64,000 nucleotides of DNA from the NCBI GenBank assembly GCA_013298665.1, contig JAAFIK010000014.1:1-64000 (forward strand). Direction: 5' to 3'. Of this stretch, positions 33,638-43,704 are shown one piece after another. A model generated the notes under the pieces. The model saw nothing but the letters and a program-made list of their open reading frames with translations, had not been told where the DNA came from and did not search any database. Numbering within the stretch: the first letter of the stretch is position 1; every line of letters starts with the position of its first letter. A program made the translations under genes and the position numbers. Source of the DNA: Chitinophagales bacterium. Its GTDB lineage: Bacteria > Bacteroidota > Bacteroidia > Chitinophagales > Chitinophagaceae.

Positions 33638-36607
33638 ATGCTGAAGCCATCTGGTTTTTTGCTGCTTTTTCTATTTTGTTGCGCCTTTGTATGGGGGCAG
33701 TCGAAAAAGCCACTCACTCATGCAGTTTACGACGGCTGGAGATCTGTTGGTGAGCGGCTGCTCAGCAATGACGGGCAGTTTGCCGTGTATACGGTAGTGC
33801 CCCAGGAGGGCGATGGCGAGCTGGTCATCCAGAACGTAAACACCCGTTATAAAAAGGTAATCAGTCGTGGATATGGAGCAGTGATTACCGACGACAGCCG
33901 CTACCTTGTATTTCGCATCAAACCATTTTTTCAGGACATACGGCAGGGGCGCATCAAAAAGAAGAAGCCTGATGAATTGCCAAAAGATACGCTGGGTATT
34001 CTTGAACTGGGAAAGGATAGTGTGATCCGTATTGCGCGGGTGAAATCGTTTCGTGTACCGGAAAAGGGCAGCGGTTGGCTGGCCTGGCACCAGGAGAAAC
34101 CGCTTCCCGATACGGCAAAGAAAAAGGCTGTTATTGATTCTGCAAAACTTTACCGGGAGGGATTACTCAAAGCGGCTGATTCGGTGATCCGCCGCTCAAT
34201 TGATTCGGTTAAGGGCAAGCTGTCGCGCGAGCAAATACTTCAGGCGGCCGAAAAAGCGGCACAACTCATTTACAAGGCACAAAAAGATGCGCTTTTACAG
34301 GATGCGGACGGGGATGAGGGATCTGGTGGAGCAGGTAGTGAAGGTACTGACCTGGTATTGCGCAATTTATCCGGCGGGAAAGACAGGTTGTTTAAATCGG
34401 TGAGCGAATATGCTTTTGATAAAAAGGGGAAGCGGCTGCTGGTGAAAACCACGAAGAACCCTAAGGACAGTACAAGTAAAGCACTGCTGATGCTGCACCA
34501 ACTGGCAACGGACAAGACCGATACGGTAATGAAGGGGTTTAATGATGCCAAACAGTTTGCTTTTGACGAAGAAGGGGTGCAGTTTTCCTTTGTAGCGGAG
34601 CGCGACAGCAGTAGTAAGGCACTGCAGAAATTTTACAAACTCTGGTATTACACAGCAGGCCGCGACAGCGCGGTTGTACTTGCGGACAGGAATACGACCG
34701 GGATGAAACTCGGCAGTACCATTAGTGAGAACAGGCTGCCTGTATTCAGTAAGAACGGCAAGCAGTTGTTTTTTGGTACGGCCGCGGTAAGGCCACCCAA
34801 AGATACCACGCTGGTGGATTTTGAGCTGGCGCGGCTCGATGTTTGGCATTACAATGATGATTATCTGCAGCCTGCACAACTGCGGCAGTTAGACAATGAA
34901 TTAAAAAGGAGTTATCTGGCCGTGGTAAGACCCGGAGAAAATAAGATCGTTTCTCTTTCAGATGAAAACGCAGAATCTGTTGGGCTGGTCGATGAAGGGA
35001 ATGCTTCATGGGTTATTGGTACGAGCACGAAGGGCAACCGGAAAGCCGTTCAATGGGATACGGATGAAAAATATACAGCCTTTGTGATCAGTACACTGGA
35101 TGGCAGCCGGAAAAAAATAAAAGAAAATACGGTAGCCAATTTTGATGCATCGCCTTCGGGTAAATATGTTTATTGGTATGAAGTACCGGCAAAACAATAT
35201 TTTGTCTATGATGTGGCCACACAAATCACCAGGAATATATCGGCTGGCATTACAGAACATTTGTATGATGATGAAGATGATCATCCGCGTACCCCACCGG
35301 GTATTGGTGATATGGCCTGGTCGGAAAATGATGAGTATTATTTTGTGTGCGACCGCTATGATATCTGGCGCATTGATCCATCCGGTAATACGCCTCCGGT
35401 AAACTTTACCATGGGGTGGGGCAAAAAGAACCGAACAATACTGCGCTACCAGACAACGGATCGTGAAGAACGTTTTTTGAAAAAAGACCAGGTACTCACG
35501 CTGCGGTCTTTTAACCGGGACAGTAAATACAATGGTTTTTACAGGATCAGTAACAGCGGGTCTGCAGAACCGGTGAAACTGAATGCCGGAGGATTTACAT
35601 TGGGGCAACTGGTTAAAGCCAAAAATGCAAACGCCTACCTGTTCAGCATGGCCAGTATTGCCTCAAATGAACTGGTTTATTCAACAGACCTTCGTCAGGT
35701 GGAGCAGTTGACCAATATTGCTTCGCAACAAAAGGAATACAACTGGCTCACAGTGGAATTGCGCAAATGGAAACTCCCCAATGGGAAAATGGCAGAGGGG
35801 CTCCTGTACAAACCCGAAAATTTTGATTCTACCAAAAAATACCCCGTCATTTTTTACTACTATGAAAAGAATGCGGATGGATTATACAGCTATAAAACCC
35901 CTGCACCCAGTGCTTCAACGATCAATATTCCCTATTTTGTAAGCAATGGGTATTTGGTTTTTGACCCCAATATTTATTACAGGAATGGAGAGCCGGGGCA
36001 GAGTTCGGTGGATGCTGTGGTGAGTGCGGCAAGGGCACTATCGAAAAATAAATGGGTGGACAGTACGCGTATGGGGTTACAGGGGCAAAGCTGGGGTGGG
36101 TACCAGACGGCTTTTATCGTAACCCGGACAAATATGTTTAAAGCTGCATCAGCGGGTGCACCTGTAGCAAATATGACCAGTGCTTATGGTGGTATCCGCT
36201 GGGGGCCTGGTATCAGCCGCCAGTTTCAATACGAAAAAGACCAGAGCCGTATTGGTGCTACGCTCTGGCAAAGGCAGGATCTGTATATCAAAAACTCGCC
36301 GCTTTTTGCCGCGGATAAAATCAATACGCCGCTGCTGATCATGCATAATGATGCTGATGGTGCGGTACCCTGGTGGCAGGGGATCGAATTGTTTACTGCA
36401 CTGAAGCGGCTGGATAAAAAAGCCTGGTTGCTTCAATACAACGGAGAAGACCATAACCTTATTGAACGTCGCAACCGTAAGGACCTGAGTGTACGACTGG
36501 GTCAGTTTTTTGATCATTTTCTGAAAGGTGACAAGCCTGCAAAATGGCTTAAAGATGGATTGCCTGCAACAGACAAGGGTGCTGATTGGGGGCTCAAGGT
36601 GGAATAA
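33638..36607 (+). CDS. Secreted S9 prolyl-oligopeptidase family peptidase
   Basis: A 989-residue exported serine peptidase. The ATG at 33638 starts the signal peptide (FLLLFLFCCAFVWGQ); a TTG upstream is less likely. An N-terminal beta-propeller of several hundred residues includes DSRYLVFRIKPF and an unusual Lys/Ala-rich helical insertion near 155-225. The alpha/beta-hydrolase domain carries the nucleophile Ser in GQSWGGYQ, the Asp in MHNDADGAVPW and the His in GEDHNLI. The histidine phosphatase gene follows after 14 bp. Confidence 0.92.
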   Translation: MLKPSGFLLLFLFCCAFVWGQSKKPLTHAVYDGWRSVGERLLSNDGQFAVYTVVPQEGDGELVIQNVNTRYKKVISRGYGAVITDDSRYLVFRIKPFFQDIRQGRIKKKKPDELPKDTLGILELGKDSVIRIARVKSFRVPEKGSGWLAWHQEKPLPDTAKKKAVIDSAKLYREGLLKAADSVIRRSIDSVKGKLSREQILQAAEKAAQLIYKAQKDALLQDADGDEGSGGAGSEGTDLVLRNLSGGKDRLFKSVSEYAFDKKGKRLLVKTTKNPKDSTSKALLMLHQLATDKTDTVMKGFNDAKQFAFDEEGVQFSFVAERDSSSKALQKFYKLWYYTAGRDSAVVLADRNTTGMKLGSTISENRLPVFSKNGKQLFFGTAAVRPPKDTTLVDFELARLDVWHYNDDYLQPAQLRQLDNELKRSYLAVVRPGENKIVSLSDENAESVGLVDEGNASWVIGTSTKGNRKAVQWDTDEKYTAFVISTLDGSRKKIKENTVANFDASPSGKYVYWYEVPAKQYFVYDVATQITRNISAGITEHLYDDEDDHPRTPPGIGDMAWSENDEYYFVCDRYDIWRIDPSGNTPPVNFTMGWGKKNRTILRYQTTDREERFLKKDQVLTLRSFNRDSKYNGFYRISNSGSAEPVKLNAGGFTLGQLVKAKNANAYLFSMASIASNELVYSTDLRQVEQLTNIASQQKEYNWLTVELRKWKLPNGKMAEGLLYKPENFDSTKKYPVIFYYYEKNADGLYSYKTPAPSASTINIPYFVSNGYLVFDPNIYYRNGEPGQSSVDAVVSAARALSKNKWVDSTRMGLQGQSWGGYQTAFIVTRTNMFKAASAGAPVANMTSAYGGIRWGPGISRQFQYEKDQSRIGATLWQRQDLYIKNSPLFAADKINTPLLIMHNDADGAVPWWQGIELFTALKRLDKKAWLLQYNGEDHNLIERRNRKDLSVRLGQFFDHFLKGDKPAKWLKDGLPATDKGADWGLKVE

Positions 36608-36621
36608 CGATAAAAAATACG

Positions 36622-37101
36622 ATGATGAAAAAGCTTTTTGTGTATCTGGGATTGCTTGTACTGACTGGTAGCTGTACCCGTACCTATTATATTGTGCGTC
36701 ATGCGGAAAAATCGGCCGAACCTGCCAAAGATCCCGTACTGACTGCCGCCGGTCAGGAACGGGCAGAGCGGTTGAAACTTTTGCTGGCGGATAAGCATAT
36801 CGCACATATTTTTTCAACGGCCACCACCCGCACCATGTCCACCGCACAACCCACCAGCATGCTTACGGGTGTACCGATTGAGGACTACGGCCCCAAGCCG
36901 GATTCCCTGTTTATCAACCGGTTAAAACAGCGCAAACGCAATACGCTTATTGTGGGACACAGCAATACGATTGATGATATTGCCAATATGCTCTGCCGGA
37001 AAAAGGTAGTGGCGGGTGATCTCCCGGATACAGCCTTTAGTAATATTTTTATGGTAAAGATGAAGGGGGAACGGGTGTATTTTTCTGTGATGCATTACTG
37101 A
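36622..37101 (+). CDS. Lipoprotein histidine phosphatase (RHG family)
   Basis: A 159-residue lipoprotein. The signal peptide ends in a lipobox-like LVLTGSC. The phosphohistidine motif is IVRHAEKS near 32, with the second catalytic His in IVGHSNTIDD near 110 and the Arg-containing STATTRTMSTA. This is the short SixA-like group of the branch, so phosphatase activity on small molecules or phosphohistidine is plausible but not resolved. It is cotranscribed with the S9 peptidase. Confidence 0.85.
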   Translation: MMKKLFVYLGLLVLTGSCTRTYYIVRHAEKSAEPAKDPVLTAAGQERAERLKLLLADKHIAHIFSTATTRTMSTAQPTSMLTGVPIEDYGPKPDSLFINRLKQRKRNTLIVGHSNTIDDIANMLCRKKVVAGDLPDTAFSNIFMVKMKGERVYFSVMHY

Positions 37102-37703
37102 GTATAGGGGCAGACCATTGATTCGGAAGCTTATCCCGATGGGCAATGTCGTTAAGTTAACGATTGGCCGGGAGCAATTGTGCTACCCTTCAGTGTTTAT
37201 TGCACGGATGATTGCCACCATTCTACCACAATACCACCCTTTCCGGGTTGCAGAGGCTCTTAATGTAATGACATTACCCGATGGAGCCAGTGCTTAGCTT
37301 GCTAGGTACTGTAATCAACAGTTTTTATGGTGATGGCTTCTTTTTAGAGAAGGGGAAAGCCTGTATTTTGCGATCGTATGTGTTTTTTTACAGGATAACC
37401 GTTGCAGCCACCGTTCATCACCATTCTGCTTCCGGGATCGGGGTTACTTTTACATCTTTGTGTCATCAATTAAGTAAGACTCCACATGAGACTTCGTACC
37501 AAAAAGGTTGTTTTCTTTCTCGGTGATTTTATCCTGACCAATTTTAATACTTCACCCCCCCGGTTATAAACTTTTCCGGTTTAGCAAGGAATTATTTTCA
37601 GCACAGTACTGCAGGGTATATCCGTCTGGATAAGTCGTGCGCAACTATGCCGCTATTGTGGCTGCTGATCACTATATTTATTCATCTATTCAATCAAATC
37701 AAC
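37102..37703. other. 602-bp region without a recognised gene
   Basis: Only short open frames with poor codon character are present. No tRNA, terminator with a clean T-run, or consensus promoter was identified. A run of seven Cs near 37555 is notable but unexplained. Sequence upstream of the flotillin-like gene must contain its promoter. Confidence 0.5.
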
Positions 37704-39629
37704 ATGGAATCAACAGAAATCCTCAGGTGGGGACTGATCATCGGTATCCCCCTGCTTTGTTTATTGTTTTACAAATTCATCCTCCGCGTTTTTTTTGGCG
37801 TGGTGATTGTACCGGAAGACCGCATTGGTCTTGTTACCAAAAAGTTTGTCCTTTTTGGTCAGCAGCAGTTGCCCGAAGGGCGTATTGTGGCCACTAAGGG
37901 TGAAGCGGGTTTTCAGGCACAAACCCTGCCTCCTGGTGTGTATTTTGCCAAATGGATCTGGCAGTATGAGATTACTTTCCAGCCCTTTACGATTATCCCT
38001 ACCGGTAAGCTCGGTCTGGTATTGGCTAAGGATGGAGCAGAGTTGGAAACGGGACTGATCCTGGGTCGTAAAGTAGTCTGCGACAGTTTTCAGGATGCAG
38101 AGGCTTTTCTGAATAACGGTGGCCGGAAGGGCCGGCAGACAGCCATTATTACACCCGGATCCTACCGGATCAATACCTTTCTTTTTGATGTGGAAATGAC
38201 AGATATGACTTCAATACCCGATAATGCGGTGGGTATTGTAACCACACAGGAGGGTAAGCCACTCGAAGAGCAACAGATTGCAGGCCGCATCATCGGCGGG
38301 CACAACAAATTTCAGGATGTGGACCTGTTTATGGAGAATGGTGGTTACAAGGGTTTGCAGGAGCAGGTCATCCTGGCGGGTACTTATTTTCTAAACCCCT
38401 GGTTTGCGAGTGTGGAAATGGTGAAGATGACGGAGATTGCCATTGGTCATGTGGGCGTGGTGATCAGCTATGTGGGCGAGGAAGGAAAGGACCTGAGCGG
38501 TATTGAATTCAAGCATGGTAATATCGTGTCTAAAGGGCAGAAGGGTGTATGGGCGGAGCCGCTGGGGCCGGGTAAGTATCCCATCAATCCCTACATCATG
38601 AAGGTAGAGCTGGTACCAACCACCAATCTGGTACTCAACTGGGCCAGTGCCAGGAGCGAGAGCCACCAGTTGGATAAAAACCTGAGTACGATCACCGTAC
38701 GGAGTAAGGATGGTTTCCCGTTCAACCTTGACGTTTCGCAGATCATTCATATTCCTACAAATGAAGCGCCGAAGGTAATTGCCCGGTTTGGTAACATGAA
38801 CAACCTGGTGAGCCAGGTACTGGAGCCAACGATTGGCAACTATTTCCGGAACAGTGCACAGGACAGCGATGTGATCGCCTTTCTGGGTACCCGTAAGGAG
38901 CGCCAGAGTTCGGCTCGTGAACATATCGGCCAGGTACTGGATCAGTATAATGTGTTTGGTGTGGATACGCTTATCGGCGATATCGTTCCGCCCGAGAGTT
39001 TGATGAAAACGCTTACAGACCGTAAACTGGCTGAAGAGCAGAAGATTACGTATGAAACAGAAAAGCTGGCGCAGGAAACACGCCAGACCCTGGAAAAGGA
39101 GACAGCGATTGCAGAGATGCAGAAAGAGATTGTAAAGGCCGACCAGGGCGTGGTTATTGCCGAACGTATTGCAGATGCTTCGGTAAAAAAAGCCACCGGT
39201 GATGCCAATAGTGTTCGTCTGCAGGCTACGGCTGAGGCAGACCGTTTAAAATTACTGGCCAGTGGTGAGGCTGAAAAAACAAGGGTGCTGGCCAGGGCCA
39301 ATGCTGAGCAGGTGCAACTGCTGGCCAATGCGGAGGCAGAGAAGATATCTGTAACGGGTAATGCGGAAGCGGAAAAAATTCTGGCCATCGGTAAATCGAA
39401 TGCCGAATCCTATAAACTTTCCGTAGAAGCCATGGGTGGCAATAACTTTACCCAACTGAAGGTGATGGAAGCGATCGGTGCTCAGCACATCAAGATCATG
39501 CCGGATGTGCTGATTGGCGGTGGTGGGGATAGTGCCAATGGGGGCATCAGTGGTTTGCTGGGATTGAAACTGCTGGAAGAAGTGGCCAAACGGCAGGAAA
39601 CAAAGCCGGGTGGAGACCAGGTGGTATAG
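37704..39629 (+). CDS. Flotillin-like SPFH/band 7 protein
   Basis: A 641-residue membrane-anchored protein. The ATG at 37704 (MESTEILRW) places one hydrophobic helix at about 8-35. The SPFH/band 7 region lies near 285-460 (LVLNWASARSESHQLDKNL, FNLDVSQIIHIPTNEAP). After it, residues about 470-600 form a long Ala/Glu-rich coiled coil with repeats such as AEADRLKLLASGEAEKTRVL. The C-terminus is Gly-rich. SPFH proteins oligomerise into membrane cages and organise membrane microdomains. No NfeD partner gene is adjacent. Confidence 0.88.
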   Translation: MESTEILRWGLIIGIPLLCLLFYKFILRVFFGVVIVPEDRIGLVTKKFVLFGQQQLPEGRIVATKGEAGFQAQTLPPGVYFAKWIWQYEITFQPFTIIPTGKLGLVLAKDGAELETGLILGRKVVCDSFQDAEAFLNNGGRKGRQTAIITPGSYRINTFLFDVEMTDMTSIPDNAVGIVTTQEGKPLEEQQIAGRIIGGHNKFQDVDLFMENGGYKGLQEQVILAGTYFLNPWFASVEMVKMTEIAIGHVGVVISYVGEEGKDLSGIEFKHGNIVSKGQKGVWAEPLGPGKYPINPYIMKVELVPTTNLVLNWASARSESHQLDKNLSTITVRSKDGFPFNLDVSQIIHIPTNEAPKVIARFGNMNNLVSQVLEPTIGNYFRNSAQDSDVIAFLGTRKERQSSAREHIGQVLDQYNVFGVDTLIGDIVPPESLMKTLTDRKLAEEQKITYETEKLAQETRQTLEKETAIAEMQKEIVKADQGVVIAERIADASVKKATGDANSVRLQATAEADRLKLLASGEAEKTRVLARANAEQVQLLANAEAEKISVTGNAEAEKILAIGKSNAESYKLSVEAMGGNNFTQLKVMEAIGAQHIKIMPDVLIGGGGDSANGGISGLLGLKLLEEVAKRQETKPGGDQVV

Positions 39630-39787
39630 GGTATAACGGTACTATTGTATATAAGGGGAGGCAAGCGCCTTCCCTTATGCTTTTTGCCAATATTGCCATA
39701 TACTGATGTCGTTGCAGGAGCATTTTTTTCTTTTACAGGCTATGTGGAGTAGGGTTAGTTTGTATATTGCAATATAAAATACGTACC

Positions 39788-40270
39788 ATGAAAATGATAA
39801 GACTGATTATCACTATGCTCGCTTTGCTTAATGTAACCTATGGCCAATCTGCTTTTGAAAAGAATTTTAAGGACTCGGTATCTATTCCCGGCCACTTTTC
39901 CATGACGAATAAAGTGCTGATCGTGTCCATTCCGTTTCATTGGAAAAAATGGGAAAACAAGGTAGCTGAAATCATGAAGGATTTTAAAGGCAGTTATGAA
40001 CTTTTTAAGGCTAAAAGTGATGCAATAGAAAACATCAGGGATATCGATAAAAAATATCCGGATACCCAAAAATACCATTGGGAACTTACACTGGGTGTGC
40101 AGATGGACAGGCAGGATTTGTTTCACAAAGCAACCATCGGGCTGACCGACAGGAGTTTTAAAACACCATTCGGGAGTGGCCGCCCCTATCCGTTTATTGC
40201 TGAGGGGCGGGCAGATTTTGACTCGTTTTTAATATTTGCTGTGCAGAAGCTGAATAACAGGATCAGGTAA
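39788..40270 (+). CDS. Small secreted hypothetical protein
   Basis: A 160-residue protein with signal peptide MKMIRLIITMLALLNVTYGQ (start 39788 chosen for this reason). The mature part is Lys/Asp/Phe-rich and mixed alpha/beta (KWENKVAEIMKDF, HWELTLGVQMDRQDLF). No known domain was recognised. It lies alone at the left border of the AT-rich accessory island. Confidence 0.6.
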   Translation: MKMIRLIITMLALLNVTYGQSAFEKNFKDSVSIPGHFSMTNKVLIVSIPFHWKKWENKVAEIMKDFKGSYELFKAKSDAIENIRDIDKKYPDTQKYHWELTLGVQMDRQDLFHKATIGLTDRSFKTPFGSGRPYPFIAEGRADFDSFLIFAVQKLNNRIR

Positions 40271-40369
40271 AAAGAGAGTGATAGTGCGGTGGCAGGTAAA
40301 GTTGAGGCTTTTGTTTTTTGATATATTTATAACCGGGATTTTCTTTTGGGGAGTACTAAATCAAATCAT

Positions 40370-41029
40370 TTACAGATTACACATGCCATTGCAACCATAA
40401 AGCCACAAAAAGCCACATCCCATGGAACTGGAGCTGCAAGTTGCAGATGTAGAGCAGATTTTTAAACCGAGACAGGCATCTGATGAGGTAGAGCAAGTGC
40501 AATTTGTCTTTCCTCCTGTAGATGTTCCTCCCTTCTTTTCTTCGGATGATTCATTTTCCTTTTTAGGCTTACTATTCTTTGGCTTGCTGGTATCTATTTC
40601 TCGTGAAAGAACTAAATGCGTATTATAGGTACTATTGAACTCTTCTATCGATACCGCAAAACTTGAAAACATGAAAGCGAATAGCTCTTTATTAAAAAGA
40701 TGCTGAGCTTTTTTATTCAGGCTATCAAGTTTTTCAGGACTGTGTCCATTAAATAGATTTGTGTCTATTTTAATAAGCAGTTCATCAAGGAATCTCTTTT
40801 GTTCAGGCGTTGTGATAATTGCAGGGTCAATTGAAAATATTCGTGTCTTCCATAGCATTATTTTTTGCGCAGCCGGCAATGAAAAATAATTGCTGTATTT
40901 AAGTTCATAATCTGCTCTTGATAATTTCGCTTTCTTTAAGTGTGGATTGTTAAAGTTGCTATGTGCTGAGCCAATTAATAACAACATTATACAAATCGAT
41001 GTAAAAAATATGCTTGTCGTAAATTTCAT
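40370..41029 (-). CDS. Fulvocin C-like cysteine-rich bacteriocin precursor
   Basis: A 219-residue exported protein with a signal peptide (about 1-24, LIGSAHS), a long helical middle part (about 30-145) and a Lys/Glu/Ser linker. The last 43 residues contain eight cysteines: CTCSTSSDACLGLKIC and then ATC, GCGFLW, YGC and GMC. Number, spacing and the C.CST.SD.C start match fulvocin C, the bacteriocin of Myxococcus fulvus, so four disulfides are expected. A shorter paralogue lies at 43705-43914. The membrane protein gene upstream ends 7 bp before this ATG, so they are cotranscribed. Antibacterial activity is inferred, not shown. Confidence 0.8.
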   Translation of the reverse strand: MKFTTSIFFTSICIMLLLIGSAHSNFNNPHLKKAKLSRADYELKYSNYFSLPAAQKIMLWKTRIFSIDPAIITTPEQKRFLDELLIKIDTNLFNGHSPEKLDSLNKKAQHLFNKELFAFMFSSFAVSIEEFNSTYNTHLVLSREIDTSKPKNSKPKKENESSEEKKGGTSTGGKTNCTCSTSSDACLGLKICSTSATCSSSSMGCGFLWLYGCNGMCNL

Positions 41030-41036
41030 AACGTCA

Positions 41037-42404
41037 TTATTTGAAAGTGATCCCGAGTGCTTCGAAGTACTCTTTTTCTATGGAATTCGATGGGAAAGAT
41101 AGTAGCTTTATTTTATCTTTTGTTGAATTTTCATTGTGTTCAATATATCTCCTTCGGAAATAGCTTTCTGTAATGGAGTCGATTTTTGCTTCAATCGAAA
41201 AATACACAATCTCTCCCGGCTTTATAAATCTATTTCCTGGGGTCAATGAATCACTATGGATTTTTAAAATAATTGTACTGTACAAAGCAGTGTCTGAGTT
41301 CATGACTTGCAGTACACTATCACTGAAGATGGAAATGTCGTTATTGCAATTATTTTTAATAAAGACATTTGTACTTAACATTCTTTGGGTATCGATCTGA
41401 TTGATTCTGAAATTAACGATTTTGTCAAACTTTTCTCCAAATATAACGGCATTGGGCTTGTATTCTAGCATGTTTGTTTTTATAAGAATAAAATTTGAGG
41501 CAAACTTACAGATTATAGGGGTAAAGTAGAGGGATGATGCAGTGCTGATGGATAGTGAAAGATACCGAAGTAGTATCATTGATTTATGGGTATTGCATTT
41601 CGTGAAAATTTTGCAGAAAAAAATGAGATAGATGACTATATACACCATTGAGTATACAAGATCAGGCTTGAGTAAAAACTGACTCACATCAATGGTATTC
41701 TCTATTACCACAATAAAGGCTGTGAAAAGGATGAGAAGAAGTGAAGCAGGGAGTAAGAATTTTCTGAAAAATAGGTGTTTGAATTTACTTTTTAGCCAGG
41801 CTTTATTGTACCCGTATGTGATAAAACAGAAATAAATTATAAGAATAATTTGCGACCCCCAGTCAGATAAAAACCTGATTTTATGCCCCCGAAGAATAAG
41901 TAATAACGCGAGATAAACGAGCATGAGTGTGCCAGAGAAATAATCCCCTAAAACTAATATTTTCCGGGAGCTTTGTCTTTTTGCACTTATTTGTGCGGTA
42001 TCGCTTCTTCTTCTCGTATGGATGCAGTACAAGATAAAACTTAAAATAAATCGGTTGAAGAAGTAAAGGATGATCAGAATAAAAAGAATTTCTAAAACAT
42101 TACTAAATATACTACGCTCCTGTACATAAGTGCCGAAGCTGCTCAATGAATTCAGATCCAGATTATATTCCCTTTCAAATAACATTGTTCTATAAAATCC
42201 AAGAAAAGCAAAAATGCATATTACAAGATATGTAGTTGAGTTTATGTATCTGCGTATTGGCTTACCCGGAGCTGAAAACAACGCAGTATTACTGGTTATT
42301 TTACTTGGATGTATCAAGCAATGGAATAACGTGCAAAAAAAACTAATAATTCCAGACTTTACGTCATCTATAAATTCTTCTGCTTTGGTTATTGCAAGGG
42401 GCAT
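41037..42404 (-). CDS. Polytopic membrane protein beside fulvocin-like gene
   Basis: A 455-residue protein with about eight hydrophobic helices in its first 330 residues (for example TYLVICIFAFLGFYR, ILFILIILYFF, LLILFTAFIVVI, YIVIYLIFFC). A soluble C-terminal domain of about 120 residues follows (IYDTQRM-like region IDTQRMLSTNVFIKNNC ... VYFSIEAKIDS). No recognised family. The base composition is clearly more AT-rich than neighbouring housekeeping genes, pointing to acquisition by transfer. Being the first gene of a two-gene operon with a bacteriocin-like precursor, it could serve immunity or export; that is inference from position alone. Confidence 0.75.
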   Translation of the reverse strand: MPLAITKAEEFIDDVKSGIISFFCTLFHCLIHPSKITSNTALFSAPGKPIRRYINSTTYLVICIFAFLGFYRTMLFEREYNLDLNSLSSFGTYVQERSIFSNVLEILFILIILYFFNRFILSFILYCIHTRRRSDTAQISAKRQSSRKILVLGDYFSGTLMLVYLALLLILRGHKIRFLSDWGSQIILIIYFCFITYGYNKAWLKSKFKHLFFRKFLLPASLLLILFTAFIVVIENTIDVSQFLLKPDLVYSMVYIVIYLIFFCKIFTKCNTHKSMILLRYLSLSISTASSLYFTPIICKFASNFILIKTNMLEYKPNAVIFGEKFDKIVNFRINQIDTQRMLSTNVFIKNNCNNDISIFSDSVLQVMNSDTALYSTIILKIHSDSLTPGNRFIKPGEIVYFSIEAKIDSITESYFRRRYIEHNENSTKDKIKLLSFPSNSIEKEYFEALGITFK

Positions 42405-42521
42405 TTTCAGTAATATTGTTTTGCATTGTTTAGGTGGATATTCGCATCTGTCTTTTCAGGTGTACAAATATAAGTTGATTTTATCAGGGTTTTTGTAGAA
42501 AATAATCCCCTAAACTTATTA

Positions 42522-43380
42522 GAGCCTATCTCAAAAGTGTGAATAAGTGTAAAAATAAGTTCTTTGTCATAAAATTAATGATTCCGTGCTTGCTGTTCAT
42601 GGATATTACAAATGAACAGTGGCACCTTGCGTCCCCCATAATTGCAGGCGCAGTCCCGGCCAAGCAGGTAACCGGTATGCCCCGTGTAGATGACCGTAGT
42701 ATTTTAAATGGTATTTTATGGATATGCCGCACAGTTGCCCCATGGAAGGATTTGCCCGATAAGTACCCATCCTACCAAACTTGCCACCGACGTTTCCAGG
42801 ATTGGGTGGATAAGGGTGTATGGGAAAATATTCTGGTAAGACTTGCAATGGATTTAAAAAAACGGGGCAAGATAGACTTAGCCGAATGTTTTATAGATGG
42901 CAGCTTTGCAGCGGCCAAAAAAGGGGCGGCGGAGTTGGCAAAACTAAGCGGGGAAAGGGTTCCAAGATCATGGCGATTGCAGACAGCAATGGTCTTCCTG
43001 TCGCCGTTTCCACACATGGAGCAAGCCCCCATGAAGTTAACCTCGTTAAGGAAACACTATCAAAAAGCGTTATAAAAGGAAAACCCAAAATGCTGATTGG
43101 CGATATGGCTTATGATAGTGATCCGCCGGACAAAGAACTGAAGAAACAGAAAATCAAAATGATTGCACCGCACAGGGTCAACCGGGTTAAACCTGCTACA
43201 CAGGATGGAAGGAAACTGCGCCGTTATAAAAGGCGATAGAAGGTGGAACGGCTCTTTGCATGGATACAAAAATTCAGAAGATGCCAAACAAGATTTGACT
43301 ATTACAAGCAGAACTACCTCGCCTTTGTTCAAATCGCATGTATGGTCATTTTGTTAAGAAACTACTTTTGAGATATGTTC
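42522..43380 (+). mobile_element. IS5-family (IS427-group-like) insertion sequence, decayed
   Basis: An 859-bp element with 17-bp imperfect terminal inverted repeats: GAGCCTATCTCAAAAGT on the left and, read inward, GAACATATCTCAAAAGT on the right. TA flanks both ends as a probable target duplication. It carries one transposase split over two frames and interrupted by a nonsense codon, so it is unlikely to move by itself. It lies between the two fulvocin-like loci. Confidence 0.85.
42599..43367 (+). pseudogene. IS5-family transposase, frameshifted with internal stop
   Basis: The first frame, from ATG 42599, encodes DITNEQWHLASPII, then RVDDRSILNGILWICRTVAPWKDLP and YPSYQTCHRRFQDWVD, with the catalytic Asp in FIDGSF. 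The frame then shifts near the A6G4 run at 42917-42926, a place where this group uses programmed frameshifting. It continues as [33 protein letters not shown] and the RRYKRR block. At 43237-43239 a TAG replaces the Trp codon expected before KVERLFAWIQKF, and the frame then stays open to FVQIACMVILLRN. The frameshift may be natural, but the stop codon marks it as broken. Confidence 0.85.
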
Positions 43381-43704
43381 TAACCAGCCACTATCAATTT
43401 TGGATCTTGCTAAAGTGAGAGAATTCGTGATATTTCATTGCTGGGCAAGTATAATGTTATTTTTGAGGTGGTTGCAAATGTTTCATCAAATCTTGAATAT
43501 CTATTAATTCGACTTTTATCGGTTAATATTATACCGAACAGTTGCAAAACCTATTTTTTCTGCTATTCAATACTCGTATTTAAAAATTGCTGTACTCACC
43601 CAGGCTAGCAAGGGGATGATAACTTTAGCGTCAATTTCCTTATAGATCAACGGCTTTAATGCGCTGCGAAAGAGCTAATTTTTCCGGCCGATTCGCTGGA
43701 GAAT
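43381..43704. other. 324-bp AT-rich region without a gene
   Basis: No open frame with coding character is present. In frame with the following bacteriocin-like peptide, sequence from about 43660 onward (AAKELIFPADSLEN before the ATG) still looks coding but is preceded by a stop. This suggests that the 5' part of that gene has been lost. Confidence 0.5.

Noticed and set aside
37281-37526. Open frame of 81 codons before the flotillin-like gene
   Set aside because: No coding signature, no good start context and no similarity; treated as noncoding.
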